Below, piece after piece: positions 44,712 to 52,789 of a stretch of DNA of 64,000 nt. The DNA lies in the NCBI RefSeq assembly GCF_900176205.1, contig NZ_LT859959.1, forward strand, positions 4,919,001 through 4,983,000, given 5' to 3'. The notes below the pieces were generated by a model. It was not told the origin of the DNA. It made no database searches and saw nothing but the letters and a program-made list of their open reading frames with translations. The DNA is from Bradyrhizobium sp. ORS 285 (GTDB taxonomy: Bacteria; Pseudomonadota; Alphaproteobacteria; Rhizobiales; Xanthobacteraceae). The first letter of the stretch is position 1; each line of letters begins with the position of its first letter. Position numbers and translations under genes: made by a program.

Positions 44712-44835
44712 GTCGTCCCTGCGAACGCAGGGACCCATACCGCGGAAGGCTGATTGTTGGAAAAGACTCTGCGTCATCTTTCTTTGTTCACAACGGGGGC
44801 CGGTGGTTATGGGTCCCTGCGTTCGCAGGGACGAC
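44712..44835. repeat. Inverted-repeat element, GTCGTCCCTGCG type
   Basis: A 124-bp element with perfect 28-bp inverted ends (44712-44739 and 44808-44835), each a hairpin of CCCTGCG/CGCAGGG, and a lower-GC centre. It is a variant of the 2.8-kb family. Confidence 0.85.
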
Positions 44836-44897
44836 AACGGAGGATGCGGCAGAAGCATGCCCAAACGCCCCATCAGCGCCGCATCCGGTTCAGCCGC

Positions 44898-44986
44898 GTA
44901 GGGTGGGCAAAGCGAAGCGTGCCCACCGTCGATCCGCAAATCCGAAAGCCGGTGGGCACGGCGCGTCGCGCCTTTGCCCACCCTAC
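44898..44986. repeat. GTAGGGTGGGCAAAG inverted-repeat element
   Basis: An 89-bp member of the family also seen at 28.5 and 48.7 kb. The ends are GTAGGGTGGGCAAAG and CTTTGCCCACCCTAC-like, with inner GTGCCCACC and GGTGGGCAC arms. It lies between LysR and the convergently read tspO end. Confidence 0.85.
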
Positions 44987-45014
44987 GATTCTCGGCTGCC
45001 GGTGGTCCCCCATC

Positions 45015-45470
45015 TCAATTCAACACATTCACCGAGAAATTCAGCACCGACGCAAACGCGACCCAGCAGGCATAGGGCACGAACAGCAGCGCGGCGATCC
45101 GGTCCTCGCGCCATTGCATCACGATGAAGGTCACGATCAGCACGAACATGCTGACGATGATCGCGAACGCGACCCACATCAGATGCGCGGTGAAGAACAC
45201 CGGCGACCAGGCGAAGTTGAGCACCAGCTGGCCCCACCACACCTGCATCACGGCGCCGCTTTCCACCCGCTCATAGGTGCGCCAGCCGGCCACCGCGACC
45301 AGGATGTAGATCACCGTCCAGGCGATCGGAAACAGCCAGCCGGGCGGGGTGAACCAGGGCTTGTTCAGCGAGCCGTACCAGGCGCCGGGCATGTTGGAGG
45401 CGCCGATGATCCAGCCGCCTCCGACCACGAGGACCAGGAGGACGAGAAGATGCAGGATGGATCGGTTCAT
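45015..45470 (-). CDS. tspO: TspO/MBR family tryptophan-rich sensory protein
   Basis: Five-helix membrane protein of the TspO/peripheral benzodiazepine receptor family, 151 residues, binding tetrapyrroles or cholesterol-like ligands. The hallmark NKPWFTPPGWLFPIAWTVIY is at about residues 35-54, WGQLVLNFAWSPVFF in helix 3, and a C-terminal YACWVAFASVLNFSV in helix 5. The ATG at 45470 starts directly before the first helix; a longer upstream extension is not supported. In phototrophic alphaproteobacteria TspO tunes porphyrin-dependent expression. Here it stands alone, divergent from the MoxR gene. Confidence 0.92.
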   Translation of the reverse strand: MNRSILHLLVLLVLVVGGGWIIGASNMPGAWYGSLNKPWFTPPGWLFPIAWTVIYILVAVAGWRTYERVESGAVMQVWWGQLVLNFAWSPVFFTAHLMWVAFAIIVSMFVLIVTFIVMQWREDRIAALLFVPYACWVAFASVLNFSVNVLN

Positions 45471-45693
45471 ATTCCGCTCGGCGTGATTTTCGGGGGGCTG
45501 TCCGCCGGCGCCCGGCAGCCATGCGGCCGGAGCACCCACGCGCGCACTGGACAGGGCCGCCCTCTGCGCGTAGCCAGGACATAACACAATGCGAGGAAAA
45601 GTCAGGGTTTTCCCCTGGCGCCAACGTCCAGGGACCGGGAACGCCGATCAAGTCAGCGCCGGGGTCCTGATACCAGGAAACGGAGCACGCTCA

Positions 45694-46653
45694 GTGGCTG
45701 ATTCCCCGGCCCCCTCTTCAGCCATCGCCTCGATCCAGGCCGTCGAAGCCGGCCTCGCCGCGCAGGGCTATATTGCCAGCCGCCAGATCGCGACCGCGGT
45801 CTACCTCTCGCAGGCGATCGACAAGCCGATCCTGGTCGAGGGGCCCGCCGGCGTCGGCAAGACCGAGCTTGCAAAAGCGATCGCCGCCTGGCGCGGCCTG
45901 AAGATGATCCGGCTGCAATGCTATGAAGGGCTCGACGAGGCCAAGGCGCTGTACGAGTGGAAATACGCCAAGCAGCTGCTCTACACCCAGATCCTCAAGG
46001 ACAAGCTCGGCGAAGTCCTGGGCGGGGCGCAGACCCTGCATGCCGCGCTTGGCCAACTGCATGATTTCGGCGACGTGTTCTTCTCCAAGGAATTCGTCGA
46101 GCCGCGGCCACTGCTGCAGGCCCTGCTCGAGCCCGAGGGCTGCGTGCTGCTGATCGACGAGATCGACAAGTCCGACGCCGAGTTCGAATCGCTGCTGCTC
46201 GAAATCCTTTCCGACTTCCAGGTGACGATCCCCGAGCTCGGCAGCATCGCGGCCGCGAAGCCGCCGACCGTGATCCTGACCTCCAACTCCGAGCGCAATC
46301 TCGGCGACGCCTTGAAGCGGCGCTGCCTGCATCTGCATATCGGCTTCCCCGAGCAGAGGCTGGAGGAGCGCATCGTCGAGAGCCGGGTGCCCGGCATCTC
46401 GCAGACCCTGCGGCGGCAGCTCGTCGCCTTCATCCACGACATCCGCACGCTCGACCTCAAGAAGCAGCCGTCGGTCAGCGAGACCATCGACTGGGCGCGT
46501 GTGCTGGTGCTGCTGCAGGCGGCGGAGCTCGGCCATGAGATGGTGAAGGACACGTTGAACGTGCTCCTGAAATACGAGTCGGACATCGAGGTGGCGCTGC
46601 CGCAGGTGACGACCTTCGTCGCCAAGGCACAGCGCCAGAATATCTTCGGGTAG
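45694..46653 (+). CDS. MoxR-family AAA+ ATPase
   Basis: AAA+ ATPase of the MoxR/CoxD type, 319 residues. Walker A is LVEGPAGVGKTELAKAIA, Walker B is GCVLLIDEIDKSDAEFESLLLEIL, sensor 1 is VILTSNSERNLGDALKRRC, and a C-terminal lid follows. It probably remodels or loads metal or cofactor into a client protein together with the VWA protein encoded 5 bases downstream. The likely start is GTG 45694 (CGGAG 8 bases upstream); the open frame extends further but without homology. In CO dehydrogenase clusters this pair is coxD-coxE, but no cox structural genes are present here. Confidence 0.9.
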   Translation: MADSPAPSSAIASIQAVEAGLAAQGYIASRQIATAVYLSQAIDKPILVEGPAGVGKTELAKAIAAWRGLKMIRLQCYEGLDEAKALYEWKYAKQLLYTQILKDKLGEVLGGAQTLHAALGQLHDFGDVFFSKEFVEPRPLLQALLEPEGCVLLIDEIDKSDAEFESLLLEILSDFQVTIPELGSIAAAKPPTVILTSNSERNLGDALKRRCLHLHIGFPEQRLEERIVESRVPGISQTLRRQLVAFIHDIRTLDLKKQPSVSETIDWARVLVLLQAAELGHEMVKDTLNVLLKYESDIEVALPQVTTFVAKAQRQNIFG

Positions 46654-46657
46654 GCGC

Positions 46658-48031
46658 ATGCAGGAGAACCTGCATCGGTTCTTCCGGGCCGCGCGCGGCG
46701 CCGGCGTGCATGTCTCGCCGGCCGAAAGCATCGACGCGATGCGCGCGGTGGCGAGCGTCGGTGTCGCCGATCGCAATGTGCTGCGCGACACGATGCTGCT
46801 GACGCTCGCCAAGAGTGAGGATGAGAAGAAGGCGCTCGGCGCCTGCTTCGATCTGTTCTTCGCCCATGTCGATCCGGCGCAGCCCGAGGCCGACGACTAC
46901 GCGTCGCAGGACGGGGCCTCGGGCGAGGCGCAGGCTGCTCCGTCCTCGGCACAACAGAGCGATGCGGATTCGAGCGCCGAACTCGGCCCCCTCGCCCAGA
47001 TGCTGCTGGCGCAGAACACCGCCGACATCTCGGCTGCGATCGCCAATGCCTCGAGCGCCGTCGGCCTGTCCGAGATCCGCTACTTCACCCAGCGCGGCCT
47101 GTTCTCCAGCCGCATGCTGGAAACGATGGGCATCCAGCGGCTGCGCGATGATCTGGACGCACTGACGGAGACCAACCCGGCACTGGCCGAGCGGCTGCAG
47201 GCCGGCCTCGACGGCCTGCGTGACACCGTGCGCGATGCGGTTGCGCAAGCGCTCGCGCTGTACGGCCGCGAGGAGACTGAGAACCTGCGCCACGAGATCC
47301 TGCGCAATGCGCAGCTGTCGCGGATCGAGCCGCGCCAGGTGGCGGCGATGCGCGCGCTGATCCGGCAGATCGCCCGCCGCCTGCGCGAGCGCTACAGCAA
47401 ACCGCGCAAGCGCCAGCGCCGCGGCCATCTCGACGTCCGCCGCACGCTCCGCCGCAACGCCGCCTGGGGCAGCGTGCCCTTCCTCACCGCCTGGAAGCGG
47501 AAGCACCGCGACCGCCCGAAGATCGTGGCGCTATGCGATGTCTCCGGCTCGGTCGCCCGCGTCTCCGACTTCTTCCTGCTCCTGATCCACAGCCTGCACG
47601 ATGTCGTCAGCGACGTCCGCTCCTTCGCCTTCTCCGGCCATCTGATTGAGGTCAGCGAAATCCTCGAGCAGAAGTCCGCCGAGGAGGCCATGGCCGAGAT
47701 CATGCACAAGGTCGGCTTCGGCTCGTCCGACTACGGCTCCTCACTGGTCGATTTCGAGAAGCAGTTCATGGCCTCGGTGACGCCTCAGACCACCGTGATC
47801 GTGCTCGGCGATGCCCGCAGCAACAAGCTCGACCCGCGCGCGGATATTTTGAAAGCCATCTCCGAGCGCGCCAAGCGCGTCGTCTGGCTCAACCCGGAAG
47901 GCCGCGTCACCTGGGGCTGGGGCGACTCCGAAATGCCGCGCTACCAGACCTTCTGCAACGTCGTGCGCCCGTGTGCCACGGCGCAGCAGCTGGAGCGCGC
48001 GGTGAGCGATATCGTCTCGGCGTATCAGTAG
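46658..48031 (+). CDS. VWA domain protein, CoxE-like
   Basis: A 457-residue CoxE-type protein. A helical N-terminal half (about 1-240) includes a low-complexity acidic stretch near residues 75-115 (SGEAQAAPSSAQQSDADSS). The VWA domain follows from about 280, with the metal-dependent adhesion motif ALCDVSGSVARVSDF (DxSxS) and TVIVLGDARSNKLDPRADIL. These proteins partner with MoxR ATPases as chaperones for metalloenzyme maturation. The gene is coupled to the MoxR gene (4-base gap). The client is unknown because no obvious metalloenzyme lies beside it. Confidence 0.9.
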   Translation: MQENLHRFFRAARGAGVHVSPAESIDAMRAVASVGVADRNVLRDTMLLTLAKSEDEKKALGACFDLFFAHVDPAQPEADDYASQDGASGEAQAAPSSAQQSDADSSAELGPLAQMLLAQNTADISAAIANASSAVGLSEIRYFTQRGLFSSRMLETMGIQRLRDDLDALTETNPALAERLQAGLDGLRDTVRDAVAQALALYGREETENLRHEILRNAQLSRIEPRQVAAMRALIRQIARRLRERYSKPRKRQRRGHLDVRRTLRRNAAWGSVPFLTAWKRKHRDRPKIVALCDVSGSVARVSDFFLLLIHSLHDVVSDVRSFAFSGHLIEVSEILEQKSAEEAMAEIMHKVGFGSSDYGSSLVDFEKQFMASVTPQTTVIVLGDARSNKLDPRADILKAISERAKRVVWLNPEGRVTWGWGDSEMPRYQTFCNVVRPCATAQQLERAVSDIVSAYQ

Positions 48032-48048
48032 GCCACTGCTCTCGCTAC

Positions 48049-48080
48049 GCGTCATTGCGAGCGCAGCGAAGCAATCCAGA
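48049..48080. repeat. CATTGCGAGCGCAGCGAAGC dispersed repeat
   Basis: A single copy of the very common proteobacterial intergenic repeat read as CATTGCGAGCGCAGCGAAGC then AATCCAG. It often yields spurious peptides such as LDCFAALAMT. It lies immediately after the coxE-like gene. Confidence 0.75.
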
Positions 48081-48084
48081 TTGA

Positions 48085-48720
48085 CGGAGTACAAATACTC
48101 GATTCTTACTCACGCCTCTTGCAGCGAGCGCCATGCTCGTGAATGCGCCCTCTCCCCTTGTGGGAGAGGGCATGTAGGACAGTTCTGCAAGCTCGGTTGG
48201 GTGAGGGGTCCTTTTTCCACGAGCACGACTCGCGGAGAGAACCCCTCACCCAACCGAGCGCTTGGACAGGCCGCACATGCCCTCTCCCACAAGGGGAGAG
48301 GGCGCTGTATCGCACAGCGCCGAAGTTTGTAGTCCGTAGGGTGGGCAAACACATCGGGCGGCGCAAGCCGCGCGATGGCGTGCCCACCGACGATGTTTCC
48401 GCGAAGGATTACAAACAACCACTTTTTACTGCTGCCTCTTGCAACAAGCGCGATGCTCGTGAATGCGCCCTCTCCCCTTGTGGGAGAGGGCATGTAGGAC
48501 AGTTCTACAAGCTCGGTTGGGTGAGGGGTTTCTCACAACGACCACGACTCGCGGAGAGACCCCCTCACCCAACCGAGCGCTCGGACAGGCCGCACATGCC
48601 CTCTCCCACAAGGGGAGAGGGCGCTGTATCGCACAGCGCCGAAGTTTGTAGTCCGTAGGGTGGGCAAAGACATCGGGCGGCGCAAGCCGCGCGATGGCGT
48701 GCCCACCGACAGTCCAACCG
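48085..48720. repeat. Tandem duplication (two copies, period about 320 bp) of a composite repeat
   Basis: Copy 1 (about 48085-48404) and copy 2 (about 48405-48720) are nearly identical over about 260 bases. Each begins with GCCTCTTGCA and contains a 161-bp inverted-repeat element with GCGCCCTCTCCCC ends (48145-48305 and 48465-48625), then GAAGTTTGTAGTCC and a GTAGGGTGGGCAAA element. The copies differ mainly in the loop between the inverted arms and in the last bases. No gene is present. Confidence 0.85.
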
Positions 48721-48795
48721 CGCAGCACGGTGGGCACGGCGCGATCAAGCAGTTCCAACAAACAACCGCGATCCGGGCGCGCCTTTGCCCACCCT
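48655..48795. repeat. GTAGGGTGGGCAAAG element interrupted at its right end by an IS
   Basis: It starts GTAGGGTGGGCAAAG and ends GCCTTTGCCCACCCT, missing the final ACG seen in complete copies (28671, 44986). The missing ACG occurs at 50425-50427, just past the transposase-containing segment. Removing 48796-50424 restores a normal element end, so the IS sits in this repeat. Confidence 0.75.
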
Positions 48796-50424
48796 CATAT
48801 GGGGTCTTGTGAGTCAAGGCTCTATGATAGGTTCGGGGCTGCTTTCGTTCGTATCCTTGAGGCGGACTGGTGGGTGGAGCAAAGCCGACGGCCGCGCGCT
48901 CTCCATATAGCGCTGTAGCGGACGGCGGCTTTGCGGTTGGCATGGCGATGCCGGCCTGGGTATCGGGGGTCTACGGTCGAGGACTGGCTTCGAAGATCCT
49001 GCAGCTTGTCCGCTGCATCACCTCATATCCGGTCGGATGATGACGGCATCCGAGCCCATGTTCCGCATGCTTGCGGCGAGAAGCCAAGAGGATGAGACCT
49101 ATCTACAAGACGGCTGGTGGTACAGCCCTAGGGTGGCACGGTCATCATCCATCCTCGCAAGACCGCGGCGAGCCGCGGGCCTGATCGCAAATCCGCTTTA
49201 GGCCTTCATCAGCGCGTCCTCAGGCACCAGGCCGGTCTCGAGATAGCGCCACAGCGCCACGATGAGCTTGCGCGCCAGGGCCACGATTGCGATGCGCCTG
49301 GCACGCTTGCCGGCGTTGAGCGTGCGGGCCCTGAACCATCGGCTGAGCGCGCTGTCCGGCTGATGAAGGATCCAGAGCCAGGTCAGCTCGATCGCCTTCT
49401 GACGGACGTGCGGATTGCCCGCCTTGCTGATGCCCTGCTCGCGATCGATGCCGCCGCTCTTCCATGGGCTCGGCGTCAGGCCGCAATAGCTCGCGACCTC
49501 GCGCCGGTTGCGGAACTCCTTGTAGAACAGCTCGCCGGCCAGGGTGGTGGCAAACGCCGGTCCGACACCCTTGAGCCGCTGCAGCTGCTCCCGCCGCGTG
49601 GCCATTCTCGCGGGAACGGCAGAGGCCTGCGTCGTATCCTGGCTCTGCTCCAACGCCGCGAGCTGCTCTCGCACCAGCATCAGACGCGCGTGCTCGCGCT
49701 TGACCTCGGCCATGACATGGGGCGGCAGCGGCTGGTCCTGCCAGTCACGCTGTTGCTCCAGCCAGGTGAGCCAGTTGCGGCGGCGCGGGTTGCCGACCTG
49801 AAGCCCGGACAGCCGCAGCAGCGCCTTGATCCGGTTGGTATGGGCAGTCTGCTCGGTGACCAATCGGTCGCGCTCGCGGCTGATCCGCCGGGCGTCCTCC
49901 TGCTCGACTGTCGGCACCCGGCCGATCCGGACTACCCGCGGCTCTCCGCGCAAATGGGCCATCAGCGTCCGCAGCAGCAACTCGCCGTCGATCCGGTCGG
50001 TCTTCGCCCGCCGCGCCCGCTGCTCGACCGCGATGCTGGCCGGGTCGAACACCAGATTGTCGATCCCAGCCGCCACCAGCAGCCGGTGCAGCCAGAAGCC
50101 GTCATAGCCGGCCTCGTAGCAACTCGCCACGCGCGGCTCCGATCCGAGCTTCTGCGCCGCTCGGACCCGGATCTTGGCGATCAACGCTAGCAGGCCGGCG
50201 TGATCGCCGCCCTCCAGCTTGTAGCGCGACATGCGCCCCTGATCGGGACTGTGCACCGTGATCAGCCAGGTCTTCTGACTGAGTTCAATCGCAGCGAAAA
50301 TTGTGCCAATGTTTGCCGCGGTGGGCGCGCCAAAAGTCAATATCTGCATCTGACTCTCCGAGGGTTCGAGTGTGGAAACCCAAACCTATCGGAAGGGCTC
50401 GCTCACCGCTCCCCCATGGAATCT
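48796..50424 (-). mobile_element. IS1111-type insertion sequence of the IS110 family (about 1629 bp)
   Basis: Ends are inferred from the interrupted host repeat (left junction CCCACCCT|CATATGGGG, right junction GGAATCT|ACG). Sub-terminal inverted repeats are visible: ATGGGGTCTTGTGAG at 48799-48813, and ATGGGGGAGCGGTGAG on the opposite strand at 50402-50417. They start 3 and 7 bases inside the ends. Sub-terminal repeats, absence of a target duplication and insertion into a hairpin repeat are known features of the IS1111 subgroup. The 400 bases 3' of the transposase (48796-49197) are non-coding. Confidence 0.75.
49198..50349 (-). CDS. IS110 family transposase (IS1111 subgroup)
   Basis: A 383-residue DEDD/serine-type recombinase of the IS110 family. 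The N-terminal RuvC-like domain begins GTIFAAIELSQKTWLITVHS and includes SCYEAGYDGFWLHRLL and RRAKTDRIDGELLLRTL. The C-terminal Tnp domain has LKGVGPAFATTLAGELFY and REVASYCGLTPSPWKSGGIDREQGISKAGNPHVR with the conserved Ser. The usual first Asp is Glu here, as in many rhizobial members. The gene appears intact. It differs clearly from the second IS110 transposase at 51.1 kb. Confidence 0.92.
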   Translation of the reverse strand: MQILTFGAPTAANIGTIFAAIELSQKTWLITVHSPDQGRMSRYKLEGGDHAGLLALIAKIRVRAAQKLGSEPRVASCYEAGYDGFWLHRLLVAAGIDNLVFDPASIAVEQRARRAKTDRIDGELLLRTLMAHLRGEPRVVRIGRVPTVEQEDARRISRERDRLVTEQTAHTNRIKALLRLSGLQVGNPRRRNWLTWLEQQRDWQDQPLPPHVMAEVKREHARLMLVREQLAALEQSQDTTQASAVPARMATRREQLQRLKGVGPAFATTLAGELFYKEFRNRREVASYCGLTPSPWKSGGIDREQGISKAGNPHVRQKAIELTWLWILHQPDSALSRWFRARTLNAGKRARRIAIVALARKLIVALWRYLETGLVPEDALMKA

Positions 50425-50441
50425 ACGCACCGTCCCCCGCG

Positions 50442-50717
50442 CTACCGTCCTCCCGCCGCCCGCTTCAACAACGCCGCGCGCTGCGGGTCCGTAAAACTCA
50501 CGCCCGATTTCTTCTCCACCACCTTCACGGCCCATGACCGCATCGGGTCATCATCCACCCGCGCCGGCTCGCGCAGGATGGCGATGCCGATTTCCAGCAT
50601 CTTGGCGTCGGCCTGATGCTCGATGCCGCCACCTGCGGTGCTCGTCACCACGAACACGCCGGCTGCGGCGCCGATGGCAGCCGCCAGCGCCGCCGTCACG
50701 AAGAGTTTCCAGTCCAA
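50442..50717 (-). CDS. Small membrane-anchored hypothetical protein (91 aa)
   Basis: A 91-residue protein with an N-terminal transmembrane helix (DWKLFVTAALAAAIGAAAGVFVV) and a short soluble domain, GGIEHQADAKMLEIGIAIL then REPARVDDDPMRSWAVKVVEKKSGVSFTDPQRAALLKR, that looks folded and conserved in codon pattern. The start is TTG 50717 after a G-rich ribosome site. It lies just outside the right end of the IS1111-type element, so it belongs to the host chromosome. Function unknown. Confidence 0.65.
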   Translation of the reverse strand: MDWKLFVTAALAAAIGAAAGVFVVTSTAGGGIEHQADAKMLEIGIAILREPARVDDDPMRSWAVKVVEKKSGVSFTDPQRAALLKRAAGGR

Positions 50718-51129
50718 GTCTGCCCCCCTGCTCTCATCGCCATTGCGCGGCCACGTTCGAATAGGTTGTTGTCTACGCCATGACCATCCCGCGTCCGCCG
50801 TTCGGCAGTGCGGGCATCAGACGACCACAATTGTTCGACTAACGAAGCCGGATGCCTGCGAACTGTGACGTCGTGTGTGACTGCCCGTCGCGTTACCTTG
50901 TCGCAGCACGCTGGCCTTGTGCCGTCGGGCAAATCAGCACGATGCTTGCGCCCAACCTGCCTCGTCGAAGAGCAACTGTGCTTTTGAGGTAGGCCGGCGA
51001 ACGGCCGGCCTCAAGGCTGGCGCGAGACGCGCCCCCGCCTTCGGCGGCTGAAGGCCTTGACCCCGTCCGCTCGCCGTCCTGTTGGCTTGGCATGCGCTCG
51101 GTCGTGAACCGAGCGCATGTGGCGCTCGA
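50718..51129. other. Intergenic region with a strong hairpin near the second IS
   Basis: A 412-bp stretch without a convincing gene. At 51091-51119 a perfect 12-bp inverted repeat, CATGCGCTCGGT-CGTGA-ACCGAGCGCATG, lies 11 bases beyond the stop of the second IS110 transposase. It may be a terminator, part of the element's right end, or a hairpin target. The right end of that IS is not defined. Confidence 0.5.
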
Positions 51130-52098
51130 TCAGTTCATCGCAACGCGCGGCTGCGTGGGATTCCATTTTTCGCCGCGGGCGATCATCGTGTTGAGGATGA
51201 TGATCAGCTTGCGCATACAGGCGATGAGGGCAACTTTCGGCTCTTTGCCCTTGGCGATGAGGTGTTCATAGTAGGTCTTGAGCACCGGATTATGCTGCGT
51301 CGCTGCTCCGAGGCAGGGAAGGAACAGGCCGTTTCTCACCCAGCGCCGACCTCCCTTGATGTGGCGCTCGCCTCGGCGCTTGCCGCTGTCGTCGTCGTAA
51401 GGGGCAACACCGATCAGGGCAGCGGCGATCCTATCACTCACCTTGCCGAGCTCCGGCGCTCCTGCGATGAGGAGCGCGGAGGTCATGACCGCAAGCCCCG
51501 GCACACTTTCAATGATCTCGGCGCGCTCGGCAAATTCCGGCGTCGCCTTGACCCTGGCGAAGATCGCAGCCTCGAGCTTCGCAATCTGAGCCGCGAGCGT
51601 CTTCAACACCTGGGAATGGGCTTTCTGCGCCAATCCCGGCACAACATGCTCGGTCTGGTTCTGCAAACGGGTTTTCAGATCCATCAGATTCTTGCGCGCT
51701 TTCACCAGCCCCGCCAGTTCCTCGCGTGCAGCATCGTAGATCTGGCTCGGTGCCTCGTCGAACGTCTCGGCGAACCAGGCGATCATCTCTGCGTCTATCG
51801 TGTCGTTCTTCGCCAGTCGACCCGCCGACAAGGCGAAGCTGCGAACCCGTTTGGGATCGACGATCCGCACCTCTATCCCGGCCTCGCGCAGCGCCTTGGC
51901 CCATTCGCGCTCATAGCCGCCGCTGGCCTCCATGACGGCCTTGGTCACCTTGTGCTTGCGAAGCAAGGCCACCAACTGGCGATGCCCAAGCGAACTGCTC
52001 GGGAATGTCTGCCGTACTCCGAGTTTCCGAATGCAGCCGTCCACCTTGTCCTTGGCCACATCGATACCAGCGACACCATTTGCGATCTGTGTCATCAT
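51130..52098 (-). CDS. IS110 family transposase (second, different element)
   Basis: A 322-residue IS110-type transposase with canonical motifs. The RuvC-like domain starts GVAGIDVAKDKVDGCI, and KAVMEASGGYEREWAKAL and RLAKNDTIDAEMIAWF carry further acidic residues. The C-terminal domain has IESVPGLAVMTSALLIAG and AALIGVAPYDDDSGKRRGERHIKGGRRWVRNGLF. ATG 52098 follows GGAAGGGAG. It appears intact. About 190 non-coding bases precede it, the place where IS110-group elements encode their guide (bridge) RNA. Confidence 0.9.
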   Translation of the reverse strand: MMTQIANGVAGIDVAKDKVDGCIRKLGVRQTFPSSSLGHRQLVALLRKHKVTKAVMEASGGYEREWAKALREAGIEVRIVDPKRVRSFALSAGRLAKNDTIDAEMIAWFAETFDEAPSQIYDAAREELAGLVKARKNLMDLKTRLQNQTEHVVPGLAQKAHSQVLKTLAAQIAKLEAAIFARVKATPEFAERAEIIESVPGLAVMTSALLIAGAPELGKVSDRIAAALIGVAPYDDDSGKRRGERHIKGGRRWVRNGLFLPCLGAATQHNPVLKTYYEHLIAKGKEPKVALIACMRKLIIILNTMIARGEKWNPTQPRVAMN

Positions 52099-52284
52099 CC
52101 ACTCCCTTCCTTGCCTTGTATGGGCTCGAAGCCCTTGCAACTGTTCGGGTTGAGGAAGATCACCGGAGCTGTCCCTCGCTCTGATACAGGCTCTGCCGCG
52201 TTTGGGGCGTAACGGGCTCAGATCCAGCGACGGGCGGTTTTGCGAGAACCGCCCGTTCGCACATTCTGGCAGATATCGCGTACA
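52099..52284 (-). ncRNA. Candidate bridge RNA region 5' of the second IS110 transposase
   Basis: Non-coding segment of about 185 bases between the transposase start and the structured host repeat. It contains hairpins such as GGGCGGTT-TTGCG-AGAACCGCCC (about 52224-52247) and GGGCT-CGA-AGCCC (about 52127-52139). In IS110-group elements such as IS621, the left-end non-coding region of about this length encodes the bridge RNA that pairs with target and donor DNA. The assignment is by position and size only. Confidence 0.35.
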
Positions 52285-52640
52285 CAAGGGGCGTAGCGCG
52301 CGATCGTCACGACACGCGAGGCGGGCCGCGGTGGACGTCGTGCATCATGCGCATTTCGCGCGGACGAGTGATGCGGGGCGTTCGGTGAAGTCGTGATGTC
52401 CTGACACCCCGAAGCTGGTGTCACGTTCGCGGCGATGCCCAGCGCGTCGCGTGGACAATGGTGGCCAACAAGCCCGGCGCACCAGGGAGACCACGTATAA
52501 GCCGACAAAACATCGCGCAGGGAAGGCCGGAATGTTCGGCCCACCTGTGGTTCCTGCCCCGTGCATTTTCTGTCGCACGGGGGCCGCGGGTGTGGTGGAC
52601 ACCCGGCCTTCCCTGCGCCCTCGATTTGAGGGCGTCATCG
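52285..52640. ncRNA. Structured dispersed repeat, copy 2 (candidate structured RNA)
   Basis: Second copy of the 27.9-kb element, sharing GGGCGTAGCGCGCGATCG, the GACACC/GGTGTC hairpin (52403-52422), GGCGCACCAGGG, GTATAAGC and the branched part. Stem A pairs 52515-52530 with 52603-52618 (16 perfect pairs), stem B pairs 52557-52564 with 52575-52582 (CCCCGTGC/GCACGGGG), and stem C pairs 52588-52593 with 52599-52604. All three differ from copy 1 in both strands of the stem. It lies between the second IS110 element and the DUF1236 gene. Confidence 0.6.
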
Positions 52641-52789
52641 ACCGACAGAGCTCGGACCGGACAGGTCGCGGGAACGCGATGTCATGCGCAGTTGATCTCA
52701 GACATGAGGGGAAGCGCATCGGACGCTGCCCGAGGAGGAACGGATGCCAGCGACGATGCTTAGCTCCGCAGCATCTGACGGAGGCTTCC

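Noticed and set aside
48085..48800. Possible CRISPR array because of repeated blocks
   Set aside because: There are only two copies with a 320-bp period and internal inverted repeats; no short regularly spaced repeats or cas genes.
49198..50349. Transposase possibly inactive because the first catalytic Asp is Glu
   Set aside because: AAIELS-type openings are common in intact rhizobial IS110/IS1111 transposases, so this is not evidence of decay.
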